Below are positions 57,852 to 64,000 of a DNA stretch of 64,000 nt, piece after piece. Origin of the DNA: Streptomyces cellulosae (GTDB taxonomy: Bacteria; Actinomycetota; Actinomycetes; Streptomycetales; Streptomycetaceae). The first letter of the stretch is position 1. Each line of letters opens with the position of its first letter. Below the pieces are notes generated by a model that was not told where the DNA came from, did not search any database, and worked only from the letters and a program-made list of their open reading frames with translations. Both the position numbers and the translations under genes were made by a program. Location of the stretch: NCBI GenBank assembly GCA_014655195.1, contig BNBH01000014.1, positions 153,370-217,369 on the forward strand, written 5' to 3'.

Positions 57852-58849
57852 CACAGCTCCTCCGCGTAGGCGGAGGCCGCGTCGACCGGGTTGGTCCACG
57901 CCCGGTGGGCCGTGCCGGTCCGGGGTCCGGCCTGGGCGGGGACGCGGGCGTTCATGGCGTCGTTCACCAGGCTCGGCAGCCGGGAGGGGTGGCCCTGAAT
58001 CTCGGTGTACCGGGCGAGGCCGGCACGGATGTGGTCCACGTCGATGCCTTCGGCGAGCAGCTTCTTCAGCAGGCGGCCGAGGTGTCCGAGGACGTCACTC
58101 GGCGGGCGCTGGCCGCAGGAGCCCACGTACTCGGCGAGGAGGTTCCCGGCGGTCGTGGCGTCGGGCGCTGTGCGCCCCGTAGGTGAAGAAGATCCAGGAT
58201 CCAAGATCCTGGATCCGGACGTCGAGGCTTCGCCGAGCCCTCGGTGAGTGTTCGGCGAGTCTTCGTCGAAGCGGCTCTGACCTGTGAGTTCCCTGCTTGG
58301 GGAGCTGGACTCCTCGGTGTCGGCGGCCTGCGGGGTTCCAGCGCCCGTCGCCGCCGTGGTGCGGTCGTCGGGCAGGCCGCTGAGCGGTGCGGCACCCGGG
58401 TCGAGGGCTCGCCGAACGTTCGGCGAGGGTTCGACGAGGAGTCCGCGAGCCTTCGCGTCCGCCTCGGCGCAGATGCCCTTGCAGGGACCGCACCTCTTGT
58501 CGCTGTGGTGGCCGACGCAGGCCGGGAGGCGTGACTGGCTGGGCCGGTCGATCTTCTGGTGCTCGTACCAGCCGGTGATGTGCAGGTACCGCTTACCGTC
58601 GCAGCCGGTGTACCGGCAGATCAGTCCGGTGTCGGCGAGCTGCTGGAGGTCCTCCTCGACGTGTATGGGACTGTGCTCGGCGCGCAGCGGCCACAGGACT
58701 CCGGCAATGATGGCGGGGTTGTCCCGGTGCCGTCCGTGGTCATCGGCCTGGGTGAACAGGCCGATGTAGGTGACGACCGCGGTGACCGAGCAAGCCGCGA
58801 CCCGTTCGTTGACGAACAGGTCCGGCTTGACCGTGCGGATGCGGGCCAT
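57851..58849 (-). CDS. replication-initiator-like protein (phage/plasmid Rep type)
   Basis: In this 332-residue protein the N-terminal 115 residues (ARIRTVKPDLFVNERVAACSVTAVVTYIGLFTQADDHGRHRDNPAIIAGVLWPLR; YLHITGWYEHQKIDRPSQSRLP) resemble winged-helix replication proteins of actinophages and integrative elements. Then comes CGPCKGIC, a variable linker (about 130-235) encoded by DNA full of palindromes, and a C-terminal helical part (LGRLLKKLLAEGIDVDHIRAGLARY) like those that hold helicase loaders. It is paired with the DnaC-like gene. GGAGGAC precedes the ATG. Confidence 0.75.
   Translation of the reverse strand: MARIRTVKPDLFVNERVAACSVTAVVTYIGLFTQADDHGRHRDNPAIIAGVLWPLRAEHSPIHVEEDLQQLADTGLICRYTGCDGKRYLHITGWYEHQKIDRPSQSRLPACVGHHSDKRCGPCKGICAEADAKARGLLVEPSPNVRRALDPGAAPLSGLPDDRTTAATGAGTPQAADTEESSSPSRELTGQSRFDEDSPNTHRGLGEASTSGSRILDPGSSSPTGRTAPDATTAGNLLAEYVGSCGQRPPSDVLGHLGRLLKKLLAEGIDVDHIRAGLARYTEIQGHPSRLPSLVNDAMNARVPAQAGPRTGTAHRAWTNPVDAASAYAEEL
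58191..58215. repeat. perfect 11-bp inverted repeat inside the Rep-like gene
   Basis: GATCCAGGATC, a 3-base spacer, and GATCCTGGATC form a perfect 25-bp inverted repeat in the variable linker part of the Rep-like gene. Such palindromes in rep genes can be initiator-binding or origin sites. Confidence 0.8.
58408..58427. repeat. 20-bp perfect palindrome inside the Rep-like gene
   Basis: CTCGCCGAACGTTCGGCGAG is self-complementary over 20 bp. Shorter copies of TTCGGCGAG or its complement recur at about 58227 and 58251, so a set of iteron-like sites covers about 200 bases. Confidence 0.8.
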
Positions 58850-58850
58850 C

Positions 58851-58940
58851 TCAGTCCTCCCGGCGGACGCCGTGACGCTGAGGCCGCCGGCGCGGACTCC
58901 GCGTGTGAGCTGCCGGGATTCCCCTGCTGGGTGGGTGCAT
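58851..58940 (-). CDS. possible 29-residue leader peptide before the Rep-like gene
   Basis: An ATG at 58940 has GGAG 7 bases upstream and opens 29 codons rich in Arg, Pro and His. The stop lies immediately before the Rep-like ATG (TGAGATG). No similarity is known. The coupling is the main argument. Confidence 0.3.
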   Translation of the reverse strand: MHPPSRGIPAAHTRSPRRRPQRHGVRRED

Positions 58941-58962
58941 GTGATACTCCGTCCTTATGGAC

Positions 58963-59069
58963 GGGGCTGCGTGGTTGTTGCCTGCAAGCCGGCCACGCAG
59001 CCCCGGATCTTTGGTTGCCCTCGGCGAGGGCGGCCGACGGATGCCCGGGAGTTGGCGCTCCCGGGCATC
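58963..59069. other. two strong adjacent hairpins in the divergent Rep/XRE intergenic region
   Basis: A perfect 12-bp stem GGGGCTGCGTGG (58963-58974, 58993-59004) is followed by another 12-bp stem GATGCCCGGGAG (59040-59051, 59058-59069, loop TTGGCG). They lie between divergent operons, where terminators are not needed, so origin, nick-site or antisense-RNA functions are possible. Confidence 0.6.
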
Positions 59070-59129
59070 GTCGTTCGGCCCCACCCCGGCGTGGACCGTT
59101 TTCATGGGTGGATGGCACGATGGCCACAC

Positions 59130-59185
59130 TAGACTCAGACGGGGCCCCACTGTCAACCAGCGAAAATGAAAGTGGAGCCTTCATT
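59130..59185 (+). promoter_or_regulatory. promoter and candidate operator of the XRE regulator
   Basis: TAGACT at 59130-59135 could be a -10 box. AATGAA (59165-59170) and TTCATT (59180-59185) form an inverted repeat with a 9-base spacer, about 40 bases before the regulator ATG. An XRE dimer could bind it and repress its own gene. Confidence 0.4.
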
Positions 59186-59225
59186 CACCCCAGTGAAGGC
59201 GCGACGCGACCGGAGGACGGCCACG

Positions 59226-59726
59226 ATGGAGCACGAGAACACTCCCCCTGCACCACAGGAGGGGAGCGGGGCCACGCTCGCCGACCGCCTGGACCGCCTG
59301 TTCGTTACCGTCCACCCGAAGGGTCGCGGCCCCTACAGCTACGAGGAGGTGGCGTCGGGCATCCGCAGACAAGGCGGCCCCACCATCTCGGCGAGCTACA
59401 TCTGGCAGCTGCGGACCGGCGCCAAGGACAACCCCACCAAGCGGCACCTCGAGGCCCTCTCCACCTTCTTCGGGGTGAAGCCGGCCTACTTCTTCGACGA
59501 CGCGGAGTCGGAGAAGATCGCCGCCGAACTCGACGCGCTCGCCGCCATGCGCGACGCGGGTGTGAGATCGGTGGCCCTGCGCGCCTCCGGACTCTCCGAC
59601 AAGAGCCTGAAGATCATTTCCGAATTCATCGAACGAGCCCGTGAACTCGAGGGCCTCGGCATGACGGAGGATGATTCAACCGTCAATGAAATTTCCAGTG
59701 GCGAACGTCACGACGAGTCGAAGTGA
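59226..59726 (+). CDS. XRE-family helix-turn-helix regulator
   Basis: This 166-residue protein has an HTH domain at about residues 15-90: LADRLDRLFVTVHPKGRGPYSYEEVASGIRRQGGPTISASYIWQLRTGAKDNPTKRHLEALSTFFGVKPAYFFDD. That is the BldD/NsdA-like XRE type of Streptomyces. The C-terminal half is helical and may sense or bind a partner. The ATG at 59226 has GGAGG upstream; the open frame from 59166 is not homologous. It is followed by an ImmA/IrrE peptidase, the usual antirepressor pair. Confidence 0.88.
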   Translation: MEHENTPPAPQEGSGATLADRLDRLFVTVHPKGRGPYSYEEVASGIRRQGGPTISASYIWQLRTGAKDNPTKRHLEALSTFFGVKPAYFFDDAESEKIAAELDALAAMRDAGVRSVALRASGLSDKSLKIISEFIERARELEGLGMTEDDSTVNEISSGERHDESK

Positions 59727-59888
59727 CGCCCCTTTAGATCTGCTTCGTCGAGACATTTATACAGGTTTGCCCGTTTCGCCGTACTGGCCGCCACCCCTCC
59801 GAATGTGCGGCCGGAAACGATTCATATACTCGCCGTCGGCGTCACGGCAGCAAGGCCGGACGTCTCGGACAGCGAATTCGGAGGGCAG

Positions 59889-60398
59889 ATGAAAACCAGT
59901 CGTTCGCGGCCCTCCCAAGATCACGGAATGCGGCTCGAGTCCGTCCTGGACGACCTCGACCTTCCGGATCCCTTCGATGTTGTGGAACTCATCGCCCGCG
60001 TGTCCAAGAAACGCGGCAAGCCGATCCACCTGCACAGCTTCCCCGGAATGCCCGGCGACGAGCTGCCCTGCGGAGCCTGGATCGCGACCGACAAGGCGGA
60101 CCACATCATCGTCGAGGACGCCACCAGTCCGCTCCACCGGGATCACATCGTCCTGCACGAGGTCAGCCACATGCTCCTCGGGCACACACCGCGCCAGACG
60201 CTCGGCCGGGCCTTCAGGCACCTGGACGCCGAGCTCGTGACCGGCGTCCTCGGACGGACGAGCTACGAAACCGCGGAGGAGCGCAGCGCCGAGACGCTGG
60301 CCGGCCTCATCGCAACGCGGGCGGCTCTGCGCGGGACAGGCGATCGGACCACCCCCAGCACTTTGCGTCGACTCAACGACGCGCTCAGCGACTCCTGA
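59889..60398 (+). CDS. ImmA/IrrE-family metallopeptidase
   Basis: This 169-residue zinc protease has HEVSHMLLGH near residue 90 (HExxH) with upstream PFDVVELIARVSKKRGKPIHLHSFPGMPGDELPCGAWIATDKADHIIVED. ImmA-type proteins cut XRE repressors and so induce integrative elements after DNA damage. The neighbouring XRE protein is the natural target. GGAGGG lies 3 bases before the ATG. It starts about 160 bases after the regulator. Confidence 0.9.
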   Translation: MKTSRSRPSQDHGMRLESVLDDLDLPDPFDVVELIARVSKKRGKPIHLHSFPGMPGDELPCGAWIATDKADHIIVEDATSPLHRDHIVLHEVSHMLLGHTPRQTLGRAFRHLDAELVTGVLGRTSYETAEERSAETLAGLIATRAALRGTGDRTTPSTLRRLNDALSDS

Positions 60399-60409
60399 AA
60401 TCCGGACAG

Positions 60410-61588
60410 ATGATCGACGCGATACCAGCGGCCCTGCTCTGGGCCGTGACCCTCTGGCGGGCACGCTCCGCCTTCCAGAGACCTGAACGTCTCAGCCTGT
60501 GGCTCGCCTTCGCAGCCCTCGCCCTGGCCATGACGGTGCGGCCGGTCGCCATCGCGTCAGCAGTAGACGGGCACCTGCACGTCACCAACCTGTCGTTCCT
60601 GGTCAAGCACATCTGCGGAACCGTCGCCGCGGCAGCGGTCCTCACCTTTGTCGCCGACATGGCCGAGTCGAAGACCGGGATGCGCGCCTCCAGACTCCAC
60701 AAGGCCGTCCCGGTTGTCACCGTCGTCCTGCTGGCCGCGTGCTTCTTCGCCACTCCCCAGCCCCACCAGGCCGAGGACCTCCTCACGGACTACGCCGATC
60801 ACGCCACGATCGTCGCGTACGGCGTCGTCTGGACCTCCTATCTCGGCGCGGCCCTGTTCAGCGCGACGATGCTGTGCTTCCGCTGGGGTCGCCGGCCTGA
60901 CAGCGGACTCGTCGGGCGCGGCTTGATCCTGATCGGAAGCGGCACCGCCGTCGGCCTCATCTACGCCGTGCACCGAATCGTGGCCTTGGTCGTCGACTAC
61001 GCCGGTAGCAGCCTGCTCGGCAAAAACACCGACCACGCTCTCAGCACCGGATTGCTGTTCATCGCGCTGCTGCTGATCGTGCTCGGCAGCACCCTTCCCG
61101 CCTTCCCACGGATTCTCGCCAGGGTTCGTGCCCATCGGCAGCTCGTCGGCCTCTACCCCCTGTGGCGCACGCTCACGGACGCCGTCCCGGACACGCGCCT
61201 CGAGACACCACCTACTCAGCTCGTCGACGCCCTCGATCCCCGACGCACGCACCAGCGGCTGTACCGGCGCACCATCGAGATCCGCGACGCGATCCTCACC
61301 CTCGCCGACCACGCGCCCGCCGAACTGCGGGGCCGCGCCTACGACCACGCCACCTCCTTCGGCTTCATCGGCGCACACGCCGACATCACAGCCGAAGCCT
61401 GCTGGCTCGCTGTCGCCCGCGAAGAACGACTCCGCGGCGTCACCGCCTCAGGCGAGGCCATGCCCCCGGCCAGCGGCGGCCGCGACCTCGCGACCGAGAT
61501 CCGGGCCCTTACCACCCTGAGCGCCGCCTACCACTCCCGCGCCACCGAGGACTTCCTCCGCGCCCACCTCGAGGAGATACCGGCATGA
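60410..61588 (+). CDS. MAB_1171c-family putative membrane transporter (DUF6545-type tail)
   Basis: This 392-residue protein has about seven membrane segments in residues 5-230. It is followed by a soluble region of about 150 residues (LVGLYPLWRTLTDAVPDTRLETPP; LYRRTIEIRDAILTLADHAP) that matches the MAB_1171c group. These genes are typically found next to an XRE/ImmA pair in Streptomyces, as here. The function is unknown. It starts 11 bases after the peptidase stop and its own stop overlaps the next start. Confidence 0.82.
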   Translation: MIDAIPAALLWAVTLWRARSAFQRPERLSLWLAFAALALAMTVRPVAIASAVDGHLHVTNLSFLVKHICGTVAAAAVLTFVADMAESKTGMRASRLHKAVPVVTVVLLAACFFATPQPHQAEDLLTDYADHATIVAYGVVWTSYLGAALFSATMLCFRWGRRPDSGLVGRGLILIGSGTAVGLIYAVHRIVALVVDYAGSSLLGKNTDHALSTGLLFIALLLIVLGSTLPAFPRILARVRAHRQLVGLYPLWRTLTDAVPDTRLETPPTQLVDALDPRRTHQRLYRRTIEIRDAILTLADHAPAELRGRAYDHATSFGFIGAHADITAEACWLAVAREERLRGVTASGEAMPPASGGRDLATEIRALTTLSAAYHSRATEDFLRAHLEEIPA

Positions 61589-62205
61589 CCGCCACCACCG
61601 CACCACTGCCGCCCGCCGCAGCCGCGCCTGCCGAACGGCGCTCCGCCCGGCTCGTCACCGAGGTCCTGGCACCGGCCAACCTGGTGATCGGCGTCCTGCT
61701 CGTCATCGGCTGGCACTCCACCAACTCCCTCCAGGGCGTCGGCTGGGGCCTGCTCGCCGGCACCTTCTGCGGGGGCCTGCCGATCGCCTACATCGTCGCG
61801 GGTGTCCGCCGGGGCCGGTGGACCGACAAGCACCTCAAGATACGCACGCAGCGGTGGCTCCCGCTGTTCGTCACCCTCGGCTCCGTCCTCGTCGGCACTG
61901 GCCTGCTCCTGGCGCTCGACGCGCCCCGCGAGGTCGTCGCCCTGGTGGCCGCGATGATCGCCGGACTGCTGCTCACCATGGCCGTCACCGTCTGGTGGAA
62001 GGTCAGCGTCCACACCGCCGTCGCCTCCGGCGTCGCGGTCGTCATCACCGTGGCGTACGGGTGGTGGGCCGCGCTGCTGTTCCTCGGCGTCGCCGCTGTG
62101 GGGTGGTCGCGGGTCTCGCTGCGGGACCACACGATGGGGCAGGTCATCGTGGGCGCCATCCTGGGCGGGACGGCCGCGGCTGTGGTGTTTGCTGGACTCC
62201 GCTAG
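61585..62205 (+). CDS. PAP2-like integral membrane protein
   Basis: This 206-residue protein has about six membrane segments. Its last half has the PAP2 superfamily signs HTAVASGVAVV and RVSLRDHTMGQVIVGAILGG. The phosphatase motif KxxxxxxRP is not clear (only a related charged stretch KHLKIRTQRW), so activity is uncertain. It is translationally coupled to the MAB_1171c gene (ATGA). The stop lies directly at the repeat that may mark a mobile element. Confidence 0.75.
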   Translation: MTATTAPLPPAAAAPAERRSARLVTEVLAPANLVIGVLLVIGWHSTNSLQGVGWGLLAGTFCGGLPIAYIVAGVRRGRWTDKHLKIRTQRWLPLFVTLGSVLVGTGLLLALDAPREVVALVAAMIAGLLLTMAVTVWWKVSVHTAVASGVAVVITVAYGWWAALLFLGVAAVGWSRVSLRDHTMGQVIVGAILGGTAAAVVFAGLR

Positions 62206-62229
62206 TGCCGTATCAGTCAACGTTTGCCT
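62205..62229. repeat. IS-end-like repeat, left copy
   Basis: GTGCCGTATCAGTCAACGTTTGCCT matches the copies at 63299 and 63318 in the same orientation. It matches the copy at 63275 in inverted orientation (17 of 20 bases). It probably marks the left end of an IS630-type element or its relic. Confidence 0.65.
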
Positions 62230-62412
62230 CAGTAGTCGGTGGCGCGTCGGTCGGAATCGCTGCGCCGATGGCGTGAGCATGGCAGCCCCGCGGGCGTGGC
62301 CGATCGCGCCCGGGCGACGGGAGATCAACCGGCGCCGGACATCATTGTCTCCGGCCCGGCCGCCCGGATAATCAACTGGCCGCGTCAGCGGGAACACCGA
62401 TTCAATCCCGCC

Positions 62413-63171
62413 ATGCGCATCACCTCAGATACCGTCGCTGACGGCATCCGCGAACAGCTCTTCGCTATCGGGGACATCCCCGGGGTGCTCTGGACGCCTG
62501 CCGAGGGCTCCGGTCCCCGTCCGCTGGTCTTGATCGGGCACGGCGGCGGCCAGCACAAGAAGGGCTGGGAGGTCGTCTCCCGAGCCTTCCCCTACGTCAC
62601 CTCCTGCGGTTTCGCGGTCGCCGCGATCGACGCGCCCGGTACCGGCGACAGGCCGGAGCACCCGGAGATCCGGCGGCTGGTCGCGGTCATCGACGAACGA
62701 AAGGCGGCAGGCGAGCCCGTCGGCCCAGAATGGCCCGCCCTCTACGAAGTCGTAGCGTCGCAGCTCATACCCGACTGGCAGACCACCCTCGATGCACTCC
62801 AGAAGCTGGACTCCGTCGGCGACAGCCAGCCCGTCGGGTATTACGGCCTGTCCGCTGCCGGTGAGGCGGGCATCCGCCTCGTCGCGGCCGAACCTCGGAT
62901 CAAGGCTGCGGTCCTCGGCCTCATCGCAAGCGACTGGCTCACCGACACCGCCGCACGGATCACCGTCCCGGTCGAGTACGTGCTGCAGTGGGACGATGAA
63001 GGGCAGCCGCGGGACTCCGTCATGAAGCTGTTCGACGCACTCGGCTCCGCCGAGAAGACCCTGCACGCCAACCCCGGCGGCCACTTCGGAATTCCGTCCT
63101 TCGAAATCGACAGCTCGATCCGGTTCTTCGCCCGGCACCTGGGGAGCCCTGGCACCGTGAGCAGCTCCTGA
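62413..63171 (+). CDS. alpha/beta hydrolase (dienelactone-hydrolase/acyl-peptidase-like)
   Basis: This 252-residue protein has LVLIGHGGGQHKKGW (oxyanion region) and the nucleophile elbow YYGLSAAGEAG with Ser near residue 152. Acid and His candidates are the Asp in VEYVLQWDDEG and the His in NPGGHFGIPSFE. The family splits small esters or lactones. The ATG at 62413 has no good ribosome site, but the frame upstream is Arg-rich and unlike the family. It lies between inverted copies of an IS-end-like repeat. Confidence 0.85.
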   Translation: MRITSDTVADGIREQLFAIGDIPGVLWTPAEGSGPRPLVLIGHGGGQHKKGWEVVSRAFPYVTSCGFAVAAIDAPGTGDRPEHPEIRRLVAVIDERKAAGEPVGPEWPALYEVVASQLIPDWQTTLDALQKLDSVGDSQPVGYYGLSAAGEAGIRLVAAEPRIKAAVLGLIASDWLTDTAARITVPVEYVLQWDDEGQPRDSVMKLFDALGSAEKTLHANPGGHFGIPSFEIDSSIRFFARHLGSPGTVSSS

Positions 63172-63274
63172 CACGGCGCGACGCCGACGTGCGGTCTGCC
63201 GCCCAGCGCCGTGCCGCTCCCGCCGCGGTCACGCCTACGGCGCAGCAATTCCGGCCGACGCGCCGCCGATTACA

Positions 63275-63342
63275 AGGCAAACGTTGCCTGATCCGGGGGT
63301 GCCGCATCAGGAAACGTTCGCCGCATCAGGAAACGTTCGCCT
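63275..63342. repeat. IS-end-like repeats: one inverted copy and a tandem pair
   Basis: AGGCAAACGTTGCCTGATCC (63275-63294) is the inverted partner of the copy at 62205. A 19-bp unit GCCGCATCAGGAAACGTTC follows twice in exact tandem (63301-63319 and 63320-63338). All share the core ATCAG-N2-AACGTT-N-GCC. Confidence 0.75.
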
Positions 63343-63401
63343 CGTCGTGATGTGTCGCCCGGTTGCTGTGCGGGGCGGCACCGGGCCGTCAGAATGATCA
63401 C

Positions 63402-63896
63402 GTGGCTGAACGCGTGCAGGTCCGTGAGATCGACGGCGACGAGGGCAGACGGCTGCTGCGGATCGTCCGCCGGGGAACTGGGTCGGTGGTGACCTGGCGC
63501 CGGGCCCAGACGGTACTGCTGTCCGCCCAGCGCATGCCCGTGGCGAAGATCGCCGAGGTCACGTTCACCAGCGCGGACCGGGTCCGCGACGTGATCCACA
63601 ACTTCAACACCGACGGCTTCGAGGCGCTCTACCCGAAATACCGGGGCGGGCGGCCGAGGACGTTCACCCTCCCGGAGCGGCGCGAGATCAAGAAGATCGC
63701 CAAGTCCAAGCCGGTCGAGCACGGCCTGCCGTTCTCGACCTGGAGCCTGGCCAAGCTGGCCGACTTCCTGGTCGCCGAGGGGGTGGTCGACGACATCAGC
63801 CACGAGGGCCTTCGGGTCCTGCTCCGCGAGGAGGGCGTCTCCTTTCAACGCGTGAAGACCTGGAAGACCTCCCGCGACCCCGACTACGCGACCAAG
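63402..63896 (+). mobile_element. IS630-type element, left part
   Basis: This is the preserved portion of the IS that carries the transposase described above. Its left end is probably one of the tandem repeats at 63301-63338. The right part is beyond the nested insertion and outside the window. Confidence 0.7.
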
Positions 63897-63953
63897 TGTC
63901 GGCGTACAAGCGAACGTGCACCACCTCGTACGGATGAAAGTGCACCATTCCTG
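63402..63953 (+). pseudogene. IS630-family transposase, interrupted
   Basis: From a GTG at 63402 a typical IS630 transposase N-terminus is read: an HTH region (WRRAQTVLLSAQRMPVAKIAEVTFTSADRVRDVIHNFN), GGRPRTFTLPERREIKKIAKSKP, and WSLAKLADFLVAEGVVDDISHEGLRVLLREEGVSFQRVKTWKTSRDPDYATK. After the last Lys codon (about 63896) the sequence changes to unrelated bases and soon stops, so the DDE catalytic domain is separated. Insertion of another element at this point is the simplest explanation. Confidence 0.85.
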
Positions 63954-64000
63954 ATGCGGTGACGGGGTGCCGGCCGTGAGTCTGCTGCTGTCGTTTCGGG
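63897..64000. mobile_element. end of a second insertion sequence nested in the IS630 transposase
   Basis: At 63897 the transposase frame is replaced by TGTCGGCGTACAAGCGAACG and then two similar segments, GAACGTGCACCACCTCGTACG and GAAAGTGCACCATTCCTG. Ends beginning TGT and bearing short internal repeats are typical of IS21-like elements. A GTG at 63977 may start its transposase. The rest is outside the window. Confidence 0.5.

Noticed and set aside
62385..62410. tRNA-like T-loop sequence GATTCAATCCC
   Set aside because: No cloverleaf arms or acceptor stem can be formed around it.

Overview
The sequence is very GC-rich, with almost all third codon positions G or C, GTG and TTG starts, and AGGAGG-type ribosome sites. 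Together with ArgC, WhiB, BldD-era style XRE regulators, DUF2637, DUF6314 and SCO6880-family proteins this points to Streptomyces or a close relative. No rRNA, tRNA or CRISPR array was recognised.

Layout. (1) 1-11.2 kb: the start of argC (cut by the window edge), a PucR-type regulator, then a stress and redox cluster. The cluster holds a zinc thioredoxin, a UBP zinc finger, a fusion of cNMP-binding domain, Trx-like domain and thioredoxin-reductase fold, Hsp20, an MFS transporter with a long cytoplasmic tail, two DUF2267 proteins, a GAF-PP2C phosphatase and a DUF1931 histone-fold protein. (2) 11.4-21 kb: ordinary chromosomal genes: a secreted GH51 arabinofuranosidase, DUF6314, a histidine-phosphatase-like protein, a GNAT, a MocR regulator head-to-head with an EamA exporter, DUF1918, a secreted GHL10 hydrolase and 3-hydroxybutyryl-CoA dehydrogenase. 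A 0.7 kb gene-poor stretch follows.

(3) 21.7-34.2 kb: an accessory sulfur and thiol region. Two parallel persulfide modules each carry a metallo-beta-lactamase/rhodanese protein, a rhodanese, a TSUP sulfite/thiosulfate exporter and a CstR-like repressor. Six copies of a 16-bp operator (ATACCCC-N2-GGGGTAT type) sit in their promoter regions, so one CstR-type circuit probably controls both modules. Next comes a disulfide relay: a small secreted protein, a CPVC membrane protein, a membrane-anchored DsbA-like protein, CcdA and DsrE, followed by a BASS-family transporter.

(4) 35-62 kb: an integrated conjugative element. It opens with degraded integrase-like and ATPase pseudogenes and a DNA methyltransferase. 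A rightward operon then encodes a VirB-like type IV secretion apparatus: NlpC/P60 hydrolase, pilin-like protein, VirB8-like, VirB6-like, SCO6880 plus a separate VirB4 ATPase, VirD4 coupling protein and a DnaB-N protein. It ends in a frameshifted C5 methyltransferase and small accessory genes. A leftward operon encodes MobC and a relaxase, DUF2637, WhiB, a DnaC-like ATPase and a Rep-like protein that contains large palindromes. An XRE / ImmA-IrrE / MAB_1171c / PAP2 set lies at the right end. A relaxase with VirB4 and VirD4 implies single-stranded DNA transfer, unlike the FtsK-like TraB system usual in Streptomyces plasmids.

(5) 62.2-64 kb: insertion-sequence debris. An alpha/beta hydrolase lies between inverted copies of a short repeat. 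An IS630-type transposase follows and is itself interrupted by what looks like the end of another element.
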